From Pollenia angustigena (Eukaryota; Arthropoda; Insecta; Diptera; Polleniidae): a DNA stretch of 64,000 bases. The stretch is taken from assembly GCA_930367215.1 (NCBI GenBank), contig OV884060.1, forward strand, positions 10,248,001 through 10,312,000, read 5' to 3'. The notes under the pieces were generated by a model. The model was not told where the DNA came from. It did no database searches and was given only the letters and a program-made list of their open reading frames with translations. The first letter of the stretch is position 1. Each line of letters starts with the position of its first letter. A program made the translations under genes and the position numbers. Shown one piece after another: positions 18,731 through 30,776 of this stretch.

Positions 18731-19604
18731 TCAAAATACCCATTTTTGTTGGTATTTTCTTCACAATATTTTTAAAATCCTAAATAAATATTCAAATCAA
18801 CGCTTAAATCCCCTCAAAATACACATTTTGTTGGTATTTTCTTCACAAAATTTTTAAAAACCCTAAATAAATATTCAAATCAACGCTTAAATCCCCTCAA
18901 TATACCCATTTCGTTGGTATTTTCTTCACAAAATTTTTAAAATCCTAAATAAATATTCAAACCAACGCTTAAATCCCCTCAAAATACCCATTTTGTTGGT
19001 ATTTTCTTCACAAAATTTTTAAAAACCCTAAATAAATATTCAAATCAACGCTTAAATCCCCTCAAAATACACATTTTGTTGGTATTTTCTTCACAAAATT
19101 TTTAAAAACCCTAAATAAATATTCAAATCAACGCTTAAATCCCCTCAAAATACCCATTTCGTTGGTATTTTCTTCACAAAATTTTTAAAATCCTAAATAA
19201 ATATTCAAATCAACGCTTAAATCCCCTCAAAATACCCATTTCGTTGGTATTTTCTTCACAAAATTTTTAAAATCCTAAATAAATATTCAAATCAACGCTT
19301 AAATCCCCTCAAAATACCCATTTTGTTGGTATTTTCTTCACAAAATTTTTAAAATCCTAAATAAATATTCAAATCAACGCTTAAATCCCCTCAAAATACA
19401 CATTTTGTTGGTATTTTCTTCACAAAATTTTTAAAAACCTAAATAAATATTCAAATCAACGCTTAAATCCCCTCAAAATACCCATTTCGTTGGTATTTTC
19501 TTCACAAAATTTTTAAAATTCTAAACAAATAATCAAATCAACGCTTAAACCCTCTCAAAATACACCTTTTGTTGGTATTTTCTTTACAAAATTTTTAAAA
19601 TCCT
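18731..19604. repeat. Subterminal tandem array, 11 x ~82 bp (right arm)
   Basis: The mirror of 3561-4434. The copy number and the pattern of variant units appear the same in both arms, including the aberrant first and last units. The array was therefore duplicated or homogenised as a block. Confidence 0.9.
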
Positions 19605-19821
19605 ATCGGAAATGAGATAAATGTATGCGCCATCTAAGTCTAAAAAACTGAACTTCACAATCAGCGTCATCTATATATAAGTGGACAAACTGTTATTCAT
19701 TTTCACCTCGTCTGCTCGTATACCGGAAATGGTTCTGAACTTGGATAATCTATTACACCACATATTCCTTTTCGCATTATCGGAACCGGACACAGTCCAA
19801 GATCCCCATTACCTATCTACT

Positions 19822-19827
19822 ATCCCT
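19822..19827. repeat. Right 6-bp target-site duplication (ATCCCT)
   Basis: Directly follows the right tip CCTATCTACT and matches 3338-3343 exactly. Beyond it the two flanks are unrelated. Confidence 0.9.
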
Positions 19828-20521
19828 AAGTGCTAATGCTACTCAACATATGCTGCTAGTATATTTCCCGCCAGAGACTCTGGTTTCTTTCCTGCAGACA
19901 AGCTTAGAGCTTCGCGGGATTAGCTTAGGGAATTAAAAAAAAAAAATCAGTGGGGGTGCGTTAACTCTTACTAATTCACAAAATTTTCTAAAGTGCTAAG
20001 TACTAAAGTTCTATTTTAGGCTAAACAGCACTGTTGTGAACACCCTGTTGTATAAACAGATGGAAATACGTTGAATTGAGTCGATGGCTCACCAAAGAAC
20101 GCTATAGAAATATTTCCTTATAAACCTTTGTTTCATCGTGGAACAATATAAATCAATATGGATACACTGGTAGGCCAACTTGCTAGTGAGATAGTCTATC
20201 AGTGTAAGGGTTTTGGTTTCGTTTTCTATCAGCGGCTCTGGGTATAATTAATAATTTAAAATCTAATTTCTACAAGGCAAAAGCAGCATGTATTTTGTTG
20301 CTAGCTAAACCTTATAGATTGTGAAAATTATGTGTATTTCTAGCAGACAATGAATATTCTTATTTGTAACAAACAAAATTGTTAATTAATTGTGACTTAA
20401 TGAATGGCTCGTAAACAATATTCAGCTGGGCTAATCGAGTTTCCTTATTAATTGCAACATGCACTGGTCTGTTTCACTGCAAATTACTGTAAACGTCAAA
20501 ATTAAAGGACAAAAAAAAAAA

Positions 20522-20725
20522 AATATAAAAAATATTTAATTATTTTTAATCAGGCCAGAGTTTATCAAAATTAATTTTCTTTCAATTTTTTTTTATGAAG
20601 AAAGGAAATTTTGCAACATGAAATTAATTAAAATTTATTGATAATTTTTCATTCTTGACTGAAAAATAATTTAATGAAAATTAAATTTGATGAACTTTGG
20701 CCTGATTGAAAATATTAAAATTTGG
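20522..20725. repeat. Fold-back fragment of SINE-like repeat
   Basis: TTTTAATCAGGCCAGAGTTT at the left pairs with the inverted AACTTTGGCCTGATTGAAAA at the right, around a centre near 20620. The arms match the 3' part of the SINE copies at 21735, 37785 and 60895. From 19828 to 20521 I see host flank with no recognisable gene. Confidence 0.5.
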
Positions 20726-20949
20726 ATTAAAAGCCATGAGAAGTTCAGTAAAATAACCACATACTTATTACTGTTTACTGCTTAGGCACGAGCTCTATGT
20801 TTACATTTGTCCTTCAAGTTGAGCTGAAAAGGTCAACGGAAAATAAAAAGTCAGAAAAAGAGAAAACACAAAAAACAGAAAAATGTACCAAAGTTTTTCT
20901 TGTGATTCAAAAAATTAATTAACAAATCATCGTTTAAATGTGCTAAATT

Positions 20950-21190
20950 CCCATTTCGTACTATTGAAATTAATTGTACCTATGGGTATTTCACTGGTTA
21001 CTTAGGCCAGATCATCAAGAAAATTCATCCAAAGCTTTTAGAAAAACTAAAGATATTAAACCAAATAAAACTGATAAGCTAATAGGAATTAAAGCCATAG
21101 TTTTATAGTTTGTAACAATATCAAAGCTTAAACAAAAACAATAAACAGTGAGTTTATCTTTTCTTACATCCCCCTACAGTTGGTTGGGTT
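20950..21190. repeat. Dispersed repeat (CATTTCACTGGTTG family), copy 1
   Basis: Shares TATTTCACTGGTTACTTAGG, GCCAGATCATCA and AACTAAAGATATTAAACC with 21420-21640 and with the palindrome arms at 56197-56910. Noncoding. Confidence 0.55.
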
Positions 21191-21419
21191 CTTTCCGACT
21201 CGAATTGTAGTTTTAAGTGGGTTAAAAGAAAAAACAAAATTAAAAAACAAATTGTTTCATTCTATTATCTTCGTAAGAAAGCAACAAAAAAAAAAAAACC
21301 ATTTTGCCAATTAAGTTTTATGCAATTATATTATCAAAGTTATTTTCGGGAATACAAAGTTTATTATTAATACGATTTCCGTATGACGTGCTAAATTTCT
21401 AATTTTTCATATTTGATAC

Positions 21420-21640
21420 ACTGAAATTTATTGTTGAGGGAAAGCTAGCTTCTATGCTCATTTCACTGGTTGCTAAGGCCAGCTCATCAGGAAAACTTTT
21501 CCAAACTAAAGATATTAAACCAAATAAAACTGATAAGCTAATAGGAATTAAAGCCATAGTTTTACTTGTAACAATATCAAAGCTTAAACAAAAACAACAA
21601 CAATAAACAGCGAGTTTATCTTTTATTACAGTACTTTGGA
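21420..21640. repeat. Dispersed repeat (CATTTCACTGGTTG family), copy 2
   Basis: A second direct copy about 470 bp downstream of the first. It includes the shared GATATTAAACCAAATAAAAC and AACAGCGAGTTTATCTTTTA stretches. Noncoding. Confidence 0.55.
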
Positions 21641-21734
21641 CTTCAATAAGAATTCTTGACAGAAAGTATTAAAATCAGAAATAAGAAAAAACATGTAAAT
21701 CAATCAATATAAATAATCATTCACAACAAATTTC

Positions 21735-22050
21735 GATCCAACAAGTGGAATAACATTTGGTTTATGGATTGATGTTTGACTATTGACTGCAAGCCGTCGT
21801 CAATGGCATTGGGTGTTAAACGGCAAACCCCTCTGAAGAGATTGTGTGGCAACAATTAAAACATGTCATGGCAACCTGTCCGTGAAAACCTGGGTTCGAT
21901 TTCCAGTTCAGTCAAGAATGAAAAATTATCAATAAATTTTAATTTATTTCATGTTGTAAACATTTCATTCTTCATAAAAATAATTTTATGAAAATAAAAT
22001 TTGATGAACTTTGAATTGATTAAAAATATAAAAATTTGGATTAAAAACCT
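21735..22050 (+). repeat. tRNA-derived SINE copy
   Basis: Contains a B-box-like GGGTTCGATTTCC about 75 bp after an A-box-like region, then an AT-rich body with ATGTTGTAAACATTTCATTC. Closely related copies lie at 37785-38125 and 60895-61240. Confidence 0.6.
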
Positions 22051-22124
22051 TCAACAGCTAATTATTAAAAAAACAAAATTAAATAAATTTTTCCACACTT
22101 TTTTTTGAATTTTTTTTATTTATT

Positions 22125-23120
22125 ACTCGAGGGAACACAGGGCTTCAACCAGATTTTTCCAACTTAATCAATTGTTCGCAGTTATTTTTGCTTCATCCCA
22201 TGATTTATTGATTGATTTTAGATCCTTTCTTACAGTCCTACGCCAATTAGTTTTTGATCTTCTTCTTTGTTTACTTCCTTGTGGGATGACTTCAAGGGCC
22301 ATTCTGGTCTTGGGCTAGAATATGACACATATCGCACCTGATCAATAAGAGATCAATTAACTCAAAATTTTAATTTTTGCACTTTTTGGAAGAAATCGGA
22401 CAAGAAATATTCATATTTATACGCTGTTAAGATATCATGGTATTTTGACTCCTTTTTGGTAACGAAAAAATTCGTTTAAAAATGTATTTTCATATGCCTT
22501 TAATGTAAAATTAGTTTTGAGTAAATACTCTTTTATTGATTAAAGTACGATATTTATATTGCAAAGGCTTTTATTTATAAATGCTTGCAACCGTTGTCTG
22601 ATCGATTCATTTTAAAGCCATGCTTCCCTTCTTTATAAAAGGCTCAATATGACACATGAGTTGAAAAAAGGAGTTCCGTTGCACTCGCGATTTGTAGAGC
22701 ACGCTTTATACATTTCAGTCTGCCAAATGCACTTCTTGCTATGTGGAGTCAAGATATCCTCATAAATCCCACCGCTGGCTCACATTATACTTCCTAGGTA
22801 GCAAAATGACTCAACATTCTCTAAGCGGTGATTGTGATATGCTTGTTTCTGCTATTATGATTTCGCATGGCATACGTCTTTCTTATATTTATCTCTAAGC
22901 CAGCTCTTGTGGCTAACTTCCAAAGGTCGTTTGTTTTCTCCTGCAAGTCTGACAGTTTTATTTAATATCATTCAGATATCATCTGCGTATTCTAAGTCTT
23001 TTATATGTCTCTGAAAACTCCACGCAGTACCAATTTTCTTCTTGCTCAGTTCCTTCATAAAACAACCCTGTCTGACTCCAGAATTTATCGCCAATATTTC
23101 ACTTGTTTTTCCATTGTACA
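22125..23120 (-). pseudogene. Decayed non-LTR retrotransposon reverse transcriptase
   Basis: Minus-strand translation, with frameshifts and stops, gives SGVRQGC (RT palm, near 23068-23090). This is followed by a thumb-like region (KTYAMR, then a stretch like FCYLGS) and a C-terminal NWRRTVRKDLKS...NLVEALCS typical of LINE ORF2 ends. The copy is 5'-truncated and heavily mutated, so it is inactive. From 23121 to 25239 I see no gene, only AT-rich sequence with poly-A runs. Confidence 0.7.
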
Positions 23121-25239
23121 GAAGCTAAACTTCGGCATTAGTACAACATAATACGTGAATATATCTAGAAACAACTAAAGAAAATAGCACAGGCCTGCGA
23201 AATTTGGAAAAAGTCAAAACCCGGAAACTGAAGTATACTTTTTAAAAGGCTTAAGTTGCGCCCAGATCGGAATCTGTACTTAGAATTTCTCCATCACATT
23301 CAGGTTCTCGCAATATCGTCGCTTAAAATTGAAAAAACCTTTTTTTTTTGCCATATTCGAGACTTTATACCTGCGCGAATTAATCTTTATTTATAAAATC
23401 TGATATGTTATCAGATTAAATGCAACTCAGACCTTTAGAAAAGTACACTCGGATCCATGGGTAAAAAAATTTGTTGGCCTGTTTAATTATAAGCAAAAAC
23501 CTGCTGGAAAAATAGCACAATGCAACGTCAAAGGTGACATATTAGTACCTTCATATAATTAGGCCATTCACAAAGTGTTGTATTGCGTCATATTGATTGT
23601 ATTTCCTACAATTTTATGACTGCCATACAAAGTCTCGTTTTATTTTTCTTTTAAAATATTATATATCTTACTTTACTTAACTTGTCTTGTGTCGAACAAA
23701 ACAATAGTTTTTATCAAATTTCAAAAAAATTTTAAAACTAATTAAAAAAAGAAAACGCTTTTTTTGTTCTCCATAAAAAAATTGCAATAACATTATATAT
23801 CAATGTTTTTCCCCAAAACACTAAAATGGAAAAACCCTAAAAAGTGGAAAATGTTTTAGAATAGCGCAAGCTGAATAAAAACACATAAAACCATTTTATT
23901 TGGTTTCATTAAATAGCGGGACAAAAGCAAATTAAAGTTATAAAAAACAAAAGAATTCTTTTAAAATGGGGGAAATGTGACACATAACTATTGTTGCTTA
24001 AGAGCTTCTTTGTCATGATGTAATTAAATATTCTGTGGTTTGACCTATTGTCAGTAATATGACTAAAGTTCATTAAACCCCTTAAGGGGGTATCTAATGA
24101 AAATATTTGTTTTTTTTTTTTTGTTAGAAATACTGAAACACTTTTGAGTAGAAAAAAAACGTATGAAATACTGGTAGAATTTGAACTCTGAAAGTATGTA
24201 TGTATGTAAATGCAAGAAAAAACAAGTGTATGTTTTTGAAGGGTTGTAAATATTTACTTTAGAAAGCATATACATAACAATAAAAACAACATCAGTAGCA
24301 GCAGCATAACAATCATAATGATGTTAATCTAACAACTGCTGTTGCTGACAGCACAATATAACAATAAAATATAACAAGGACAATGACCACTCTCAGCACT
24401 ATTATTATGGATTTTATATAAAATAGTTTTTTCTTCATAACTTCTATTTTAAAAACAGTAAAATGAAAAAATTTGGACAATGAAGTATTTTTATACCCCC
24501 TTTTTTGTGTATAAATACAACAAGCTGTTAAGACTCGGCGCTGCGCGGGGTCAAACCATTATGGACTTTAATTTAAAGTCATAAAATAATTTTCTACTTT
24601 TAAACATTTTGAACAAATATGTTAGCATAAAAGCCCAATTATTTGGACCGTTTTGCACTTTCAGTTCTTCTCATATACAGAATCCTTTTTGTGCTACGCC
24701 CACTTATCTCACCCCGCCCTTTTTTTCACTGATGTTGCGTTTTGATAACCAAAATGGTTGTACCAAAGTTAGAAATATTGCCGTTCTTCAGAAAATCAGA
24801 ATTATATTTTTCATATCGAGATAAACATTCTCTTTAAACATAGAAAATATTAAAAATAGAAAGATGAATTCTATACACAACTTAAGCTTAACCCGGTGCG
24901 CTTTGCTACCCCAATCGAAATAAAATTAGTAAAATTTTTTTTAAAGCAGATCTCGTGTATTGAGCATCTTGTTCTATATTAAATTGCTTTCACAGTTACC
25001 GTTCTACAGATATACAGAAATGTCAAGTGTATTCATATGGGATTGTGCCATTTGAACTTATTCCATTGAACCTACTTTTTTGGAAATTGGAATAATACAA
25101 AAGGAATACTTTCACTTTTACAGCATGGAAGGTGCTACACGCTCAATTAAATATTAAAAAATATTAATAGCCTATGTGTCGGGTAAGTAGAAAATTACTG
25201 TGAAAATTTAAGAAGTTTAGCAGTCTTTAGGGAACAAAC

Positions 25240-27330
25240 AACCATGCGCTTTTTTATTTATATATTATTTATTGCTTCCCCTGCACCTACCCCTTACTTT
25301 TTAAAAGGTGTAGTTTACCATAAGAGTGAATCCTAGAAAGCTTGAACACTGGTATCTTCCGATATTCGGTATTAAATATTTTCGTTCTATGTGTGGTACT
25401 GCTCTTTCTCCGTCTACCCGCCCATTTTTAAAACTTAAAATTTACCATAATATTGGCATTAGCCACGTTTGAAGACTTTCGCTGTACTCGTTCTTTAGTT
25501 ACGCGATATTTAATATATACATCCTATGGGGGGTATTGCTCCACCTCCGCCAGCCCCCTTAATTTTTATTTTCAAAGGTGAAGTTTTCTATAAGATTGAC
25601 TCCTACCAAGTAAGAACATTATCAATACAATAGTTCTTAAGATATGCAATATTTAACATTGGCGTCCTATGGGGGTAACACTTCCCCTGCTGATACCTTA
25701 TTTGAATATCGGGGCTTACCGCAAAAAGTTCAAGAAAATGGGTGCAGCTGCTCTTGAGATAAGCGAAACGTAATATTGGCATCCTATGAAGGGTACGACT
25801 TACCTATCGAAAAAATCCTATCCTATCGAAAAAATAAGACAAAAGAAGAATTTTCTGTTTTCGGGCTCACGTCATGTTAGTATTAAAATATCAGGAAAAT
25901 TGGTTTAGTAGTTTATCAGTCTATAAGCAAAAAAAAAAAAAAAAGCAGTCAAACAATTATAATTTTTATATATAAATATTTATTGCTCCCGCTGCACGTA
26001 CCCCTTTTATTATACCCACACCACAATAGTGGAGAGGGTATTATGCATTTGTGCTAATGTGTGTAACGCCTTAAAATAGTGGTCCTAGACCCACCTTAAA
26101 GTATACCGATCTACTCAGAATCACTTTCTGAGTCGAACTAACGATGTCCGTCCGGCTGGCTGGCTGTCCATGTAACCTTGTGCGCAAAGTACAGGTCGCA
26201 ACTTTGGAGATAATTTGATAAAATTTGGGCCATATGTTCTTATTGGCACAAGGACCAAGCCTATTGAAAATGGGCCGAATCGTAGGACCTCGAGGGAAGA
26301 TAGGGGGAAATTTCTTCCTCTCAGAAACTATCAAACCGATTTAAATGAAATTTAAAACATAGATAGAACCATATCTTTATGGACCCAAAAGGGATGCATT
26401 TTTTAAAAAATAGGACCACGAGGGGAGATAGGGGCAATTTTTGCTTCTCAAACCGATTTTAATGAAATTTAAAACATAGATAGATCCATATCTATAGGGA
26501 CACATTAGCTATACAGTTTTTAAAAAATAGGACGACAAGGGGAGGCAGGGGGCAATTTCTGCCTCTCACAAACTTTCAAACCGTTTATCATGAAGTTTAT
26601 AAACATAGATAAATCCATATTTACATGGAAACATAAGCATGATGTTTTTTTAAATACTGTGGTGTAGGGTATCATATGGTCGGGCTTGACCGACTATACT
26701 TTCTTACTTGTTTTTAATTTGAAAGGTGCAGTTTATCTTTAGAGTGGGTCCTAAAAAGCTGGAAGACTTTTGGTATTTAATATTTTCGTTTGTTGGGGGG
26801 AGGGGGCGGATGTACTGCTGCACCTCCGTCTACCCCACCCATTTTTATTTTGAAATTTGTAGCGTACTATAAAAGTGGCTTAAACAACGTCTGAAGACTC
26901 TCGTTATAATAGTTTTTCATCTAAGTGATATTTAATATATGCATCCAATGCGGTGTATTGCTCCTCCTGAGCCTACCCTCTTTTTTATTTCGAAGGGTGT
27001 AGTTTACCATAAGAGTGACTGCTACTAAGTTTGAACAATTTCACAATAACAGTTCTTAAGATATGCGATATTTAACATTGGCGTCCTATGGATGCAACCA
27101 CTTCCCCACTTCCACTGCTATCTTTTTTCAATTTCGGGACTCAGAAGGTCCTACTGCAAAAAATTCTATAAAATTTGAGCAGCGGCGCTTAAGATATGTG
27201 ATACTTAATATTAGCATCCTATGGGGGGTACCACTTCCCCTGCCCCTAGGAAAATCGGTTCAGCAGTTTAGGAGTCTATAAGCCAACATACAAAAATACA
27301 AACATTTTTCTATAGATATAAAGAAAAACA
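25240..27330. repeat. Decayed tandem array of ~150-bp units, interrupted
   Basis: Repeated degenerate units contain AAAGGTGTAGTTTACCATAA, then GATATTTAATAT, then CATCCTATGGGGGGTA and a pyrimidine-rich CACCTCCGCC segment. At least four or five units are visible. The array is split by another repeat at 26011-26711. It ends near GTCTATAAGCCAACATACAA. No ORF is convincing. Confidence 0.6.
26011..26711. repeat. Dispersed repeat with TATACCCACAC end, copy 1
   Basis: Starts TATACCCACACCACAATAGT and ends near GGTCGGGCTTGACCGACTAT. Internal ~120-bp sub-units repeat CCATATCTATA and AAATAGGACCACGAGG. A second copy lies at 56836-57498 with a partial inverted one just left of it. Repeats of this style are frequent in fly genomes. 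No coding function is seen. Confidence 0.6.
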
Positions 27331-28110
27331 TAGCAAACAATTCTTTATCACTAACTCCAAAATCTAATTTTTTGAGTTATGCCACTATTGAAGTAAACGA
27401 GTATGTATTATGTTTAACTTAAAAGGTTACAGCTAATAGGCAAAGAAAAACAAATGTAAAAGTGTTAATATATAAAGCGGACTGACAGTCACAGATTAAA
27501 TATAAAATATTTTCCAAATGAAATGCCGCTACATAAGGGATTTAGGCCACTGTGCAACAGGCTGAAGTTAGAATTTAACTTTTAATTGTATTTGTAACAT
27601 TAAAACAATTAATGAGAAGAAATAAATCAATATTTTCCCTGCAGCAAATTTCACTACTGAATCTGTACTGATTCACTATTGACTTATTATAACCCAGACA
27701 ATGATATTTTCAATAGATATTTATCATTTGTGTGTCTGTTGAAATCTACTACTGACGTTGGTTCTATTGAGTAGGTTATTCTTTTGGGAGCATATGTAGT
27801 CATTGGAACAAGAGAATCACTAGTACATTTTATAAAATCCAGTTTACATTTTTGGTACGAAAAATAATTCATAACAATCTTTTTTTATTATTGCTTCAAC
27901 TTTTATAGGAATTATACTTCTCAGTTGTTATTGATAGCAAATTTTTCGTATTTAAGGAAAATATAGTGTAGTGTTGACACTTTGTTGACAATGTCACCCA
28001 AAAAGAGTCGACAAAACAGGTGAATTTGCGTCATTTGCACCCAGGTTATTTCAGAGTTTTTATTATACTACATATTTACATTAATTTCCAGTTCAAGTAA
28101 ACAAAGAAAC

Positions 28111-28173
28111 GGGAAGCGTATGATTAATATGTAATTATTTGTTTAGTTAATATTAATCATACGCAAATTTGCA
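28111..28173. repeat. Small perfect-stem hairpin
   Basis: GCGTATGATTAATAT pairs with ATATTAATCATACGC around an AT-rich loop. A related half-site, ATTAATCATACGC, recurs near 33947. From 27331 to 28110 no gene is visible. Confidence 0.4.
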
Positions 28174-28250
28174 TAGAAAAGAAAGTTATTGAAATCAAAG
28201 AAGATTGTTTTAAATTATAGATATTAAACATTATTTTCAAAAATTTGGAT

Positions 28251-28482
28251 TTCGAACGAAGAGATCGTTCGCTTAACTTACATGTATAGCAAAAAGAATA
28301 TTTTATTATTTGTTTTTGTTTTAAATGTAATAGTGTTTTCTTTTCTACAAAAAAAATTTGACATTTTATTTAAAAAAGTGCAATTTGGTGTCTGTTTCTT
28401 AAAAATTTTGCTTCCGAAAATGTCACATTTTTTTGTAGAAAAGAGAACAGCATAAGTTAAGCGTTCGAAGTCTTCGTTCGAA
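28251..28482. mobile_element. MITE with TTCGAACGAAG ends
   Basis: TTCGAACGAAGAGATCGTTC at the left is matched by an imperfect inverted copy at the right (TCTTCGTTCGAA). The CTTAACTTA extension also pairs. About 230 bp, no ORF, superfamily not assigned. Confidence 0.55.
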
Positions 28483-29308
28483 GATAGAATAGACAGGCAG
28501 TGAAAATACTTTGTCTATTTGTTTTTAAGATTAAATATTCTTTCAAGTATTTTTGGAAAATTGTAAACAATTTTGTTATTCGAACTGTTTTTCATCTAAT
28601 ATTTTGTCCCTTTTTTAGACCATTGACTTTCTTTTTGTTAACAGATTTATGTGTGTCATAATCATGGTTTTACTATTTTGGTCTGTTAAATAAATGTTTT
28701 CATCTACAAGTACTCGAATGGTTTCTTTGTATTGTCAAACTGTTAACTACATTTTGTTCTATTAACTGTTAAAACTATGAGTTAAGCGTTGGCTTGGTAG
28801 GAGAAAATCAAAAAGTGGTAAATACTGGTATTCGTTTTGTTACTAAAATGATTACAAAAATTCTTTAAAACAAAAACAATTTCTAATATTTGTTTTTGTT
28901 TTAAATATTATTTTCTATGCGACCGTTAACGTGTGACATCGTGGGACTGGCTGTTAGTCTAACAAACGCTATTTTCTTTAGGTATTTCTAAATATTACTT
29001 TTTTTTCTGGGTTTAAAAATTACCCAAGTTTTTTTTTAAGATCGAGGTTCATAAACAACACCAATGTCAACAAAATTATGTCAGAAAGATAAATAGGAAA
29101 CGGTGTATTGATTTACAATCTGTTATAAAAAAATAACGAAAATATCGAAACAAACTGGTTATAACCAGATTATAAGATTTCTTCTTCCCCAAAATGAACT
29201 TTTGGTTATGACAATAATTTAGCACCAATTAACCCATTGTGAAATTTAATTTTTCAAAAGAAACTTTGAAACAAGTTCTAATAAAAATTATAAAAATGTG
29301 AGATTTTT

Positions 29309-29952
29309 ATTCCACACACAGAGAAAAAACACGTTTAAATATGGGCACCTTCGACAAAACACTTTTTAAAAAAAGTTTTGGTATGGTTAAAAATAACTAA
29401 AATATGTTTAACGCCTAGAATAGCATGGTACGTTTTCAACCGTAGAATATTGCTCTTGCACGCTGAGAAAAAACATGTTTAAATATGGTCACCTCCAACA
29501 AAACTATTTTTAAAATAAAATTTAAACATATTTTGTTTAATTTTACCATATTATTGTCACCTACAACCATATTATGGTTGACTAAGTTCTCCATCAAGAG
29601 CCACAGCCATTATATGGTAGCCTCCAAACATGTTACGGTTAAATATGACAATAATTTGTTTTAAAATTAACAATAGTATTTTTCTCTTTTCCAAGAGCAA
29701 CATGCTATTGTTGAAAACCAACCTTGCTATTTTAAGTGTTAAACATGTTTTAGTTTTTTTTTGACTATAACATATTCGGAGGCAACCATAATATGGTTGT
29801 GGCTTCTTGATGGAGGTCTAATTTAACCATAATATGGTTGTCGGTGACAACTTTATTGGCAAATAAATCATAATATGTTTAAAACTTTCTTTAAAAATAG
29901 TTTTGTTGGAGGTGACCATATTTAAACATGTTTTTTTCTCTGGGTGTGGAAT
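29309..29952. mobile_element. Nested MITE pair with GAGAAAAAACATG ends
   Basis: Outer ends TTCCACACACAGAGAAAAAA and CTCTGGGTGTGGAA enclose a second left end at 29459 (CACGCTGAGAAAAAACATG). The inside has many inverted pieces of ACCATAATATGGTTG and CAACAAAACTATTTTTAA. Related copies lie at 29990-30190, 49726-50097 and 50360-50520. The MITE appears to have inserted into or next to itself. Confidence 0.6.
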
Positions 29953-29989
29953 TTTTTTTTTTCAAATTTAACTTTTGTTAATTTAACAA

Positions 29990-30190
29990 CAAATTATTGG
30001 CATATTTAACAATAGGATGTTTCGAGGCAACCATAATATGGTTGTGGCTTTTTAATGGAGGACTAACTTAACCATAATATTATTGTCGGTGACAATAATA
30101 TGGTTCCTTTAAACATAATATGTCTAAAATTTTCTCCAAAAATAGTTTTGTTGGAGGTGACCATATTTAGTCAGGTTTTTTATACATTAT
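29990..30190. repeat. Partial copy of the GAGAAAAAACATG MITE
   Basis: The right half only: AACCATAATATGGTTG-type pieces, then TTTTGTTGGAGGTGACCATA. A poly-C tract of about 17 follows at 30272-30288. Confidence 0.5.
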
Positions 30191-30522
30191 TTTTATAAAA
30201 CATTATTTTTCTGATTACTGGCATAAGTTTTCAGGTTTGCATGGCATAAGTTCTGTCTGCATGTGTTTACCCCCCCCCCCCCCCCCCCTCCCCGTTTTGT
30301 ATTAATTTAAAAATAATTTTTGAATTTATCATAATTTTTAAAGATCTTTATTCTAAAATTAGTTTCAATTCCTTTTGCATAAAAAGGAATCGTTAAGGAT
30401 TATAAAGTGCAAATAGTTAGACAAATCTACAGACAAACGCAAATGACATTCGGAAGAGAAACATTGACCTTTAAATTAGGAGTTTAAAATAAAGAAATAA
30501 TTTAAAAAAGTATTTTGTAATA

Positions 30523-30776
30523 CAGTGCCCGTATTCTGTAATTCGCTTAAACTAAATCTATATCGCTAAAAATCTATAAAGTCGATTTAACGTTTTTTGG
30601 CTACGAATGCAATACCGTAACGTGCATTGCTAAATTTCGCAGTGCAATAACAATTTAATTCGCCGCAATTTTAGCTTTTAATGTCATCGCTAAAATGTTT
30701 CAATTTTGTATTCTCTTAGGCATTTAAGCGATCGAGATTTAGCTTAAGCTAAGCGAATTACCGAATACGGGTGCTG
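30523..30776. mobile_element. MITE with CAGTGCCCGTATTC ends
   Basis: The inverted ends CAGTGCCCGTATTCTGTAAT and ATTACCGAATACGGGTGCTG, extended by TTCGCTTA/TAAGCGAA, bound a 254-bp noncoding unit. No clear target duplication was found. From 30777 to 31616 no gene is visible. Confidence 0.6.

Larger units (their letters stand above)
3344..19821. mobile_element. Palindromic Polinton/Maverick-like element (16,478 bp)
   Basis: One unit with AG...CT termini and a 6-bp target duplication, made of two near-identical 8.2-kb inverted arms around a 66-bp centre. In the inner part, left position x pairs with 23171-x. Outside a single 6-bp indel near 5545 it pairs with 23165-x. Every ORF of the left arm recurs unbroken in the right arm. 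The gene content (adenain-type protease, packaging ATPase, retroviral-type integrase, phospholipase-A2-domain protein) is that of Polintons and adintoviruses. DNA polymerase B and the major capsid protein are missing and the integrase is truncated at the centre. It therefore looks like a defective, snap-back derivative integrated by an integrase supplied in trans. This placement rests on motifs read by eye and was not tested by database search. Confidence 0.9.
11619..19821. repeat. Right 8.2-kb inverted arm
   Basis: The reverse complement of 3344-11552 apart from the missing 6-bp unit. It carries the same genes in mirrored order and strand. All ORFs remain open, so neither arm is visibly decaying. 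Confidence 0.9.

Noticed and set aside
3344..19821. Assembly artefact explanation for the giant palindrome
   Set aside because: A chimeric or fold-back read would mirror flanking host DNA as well. Here the flanks differ and an exact 6-bp duplication sits precisely at the tips. Read-level proof is still needed.
24063..24824. Host gene exons in the AT-rich interval
   Set aside because: Short ORFs only, without splice signals, conserved motifs or codon bias.
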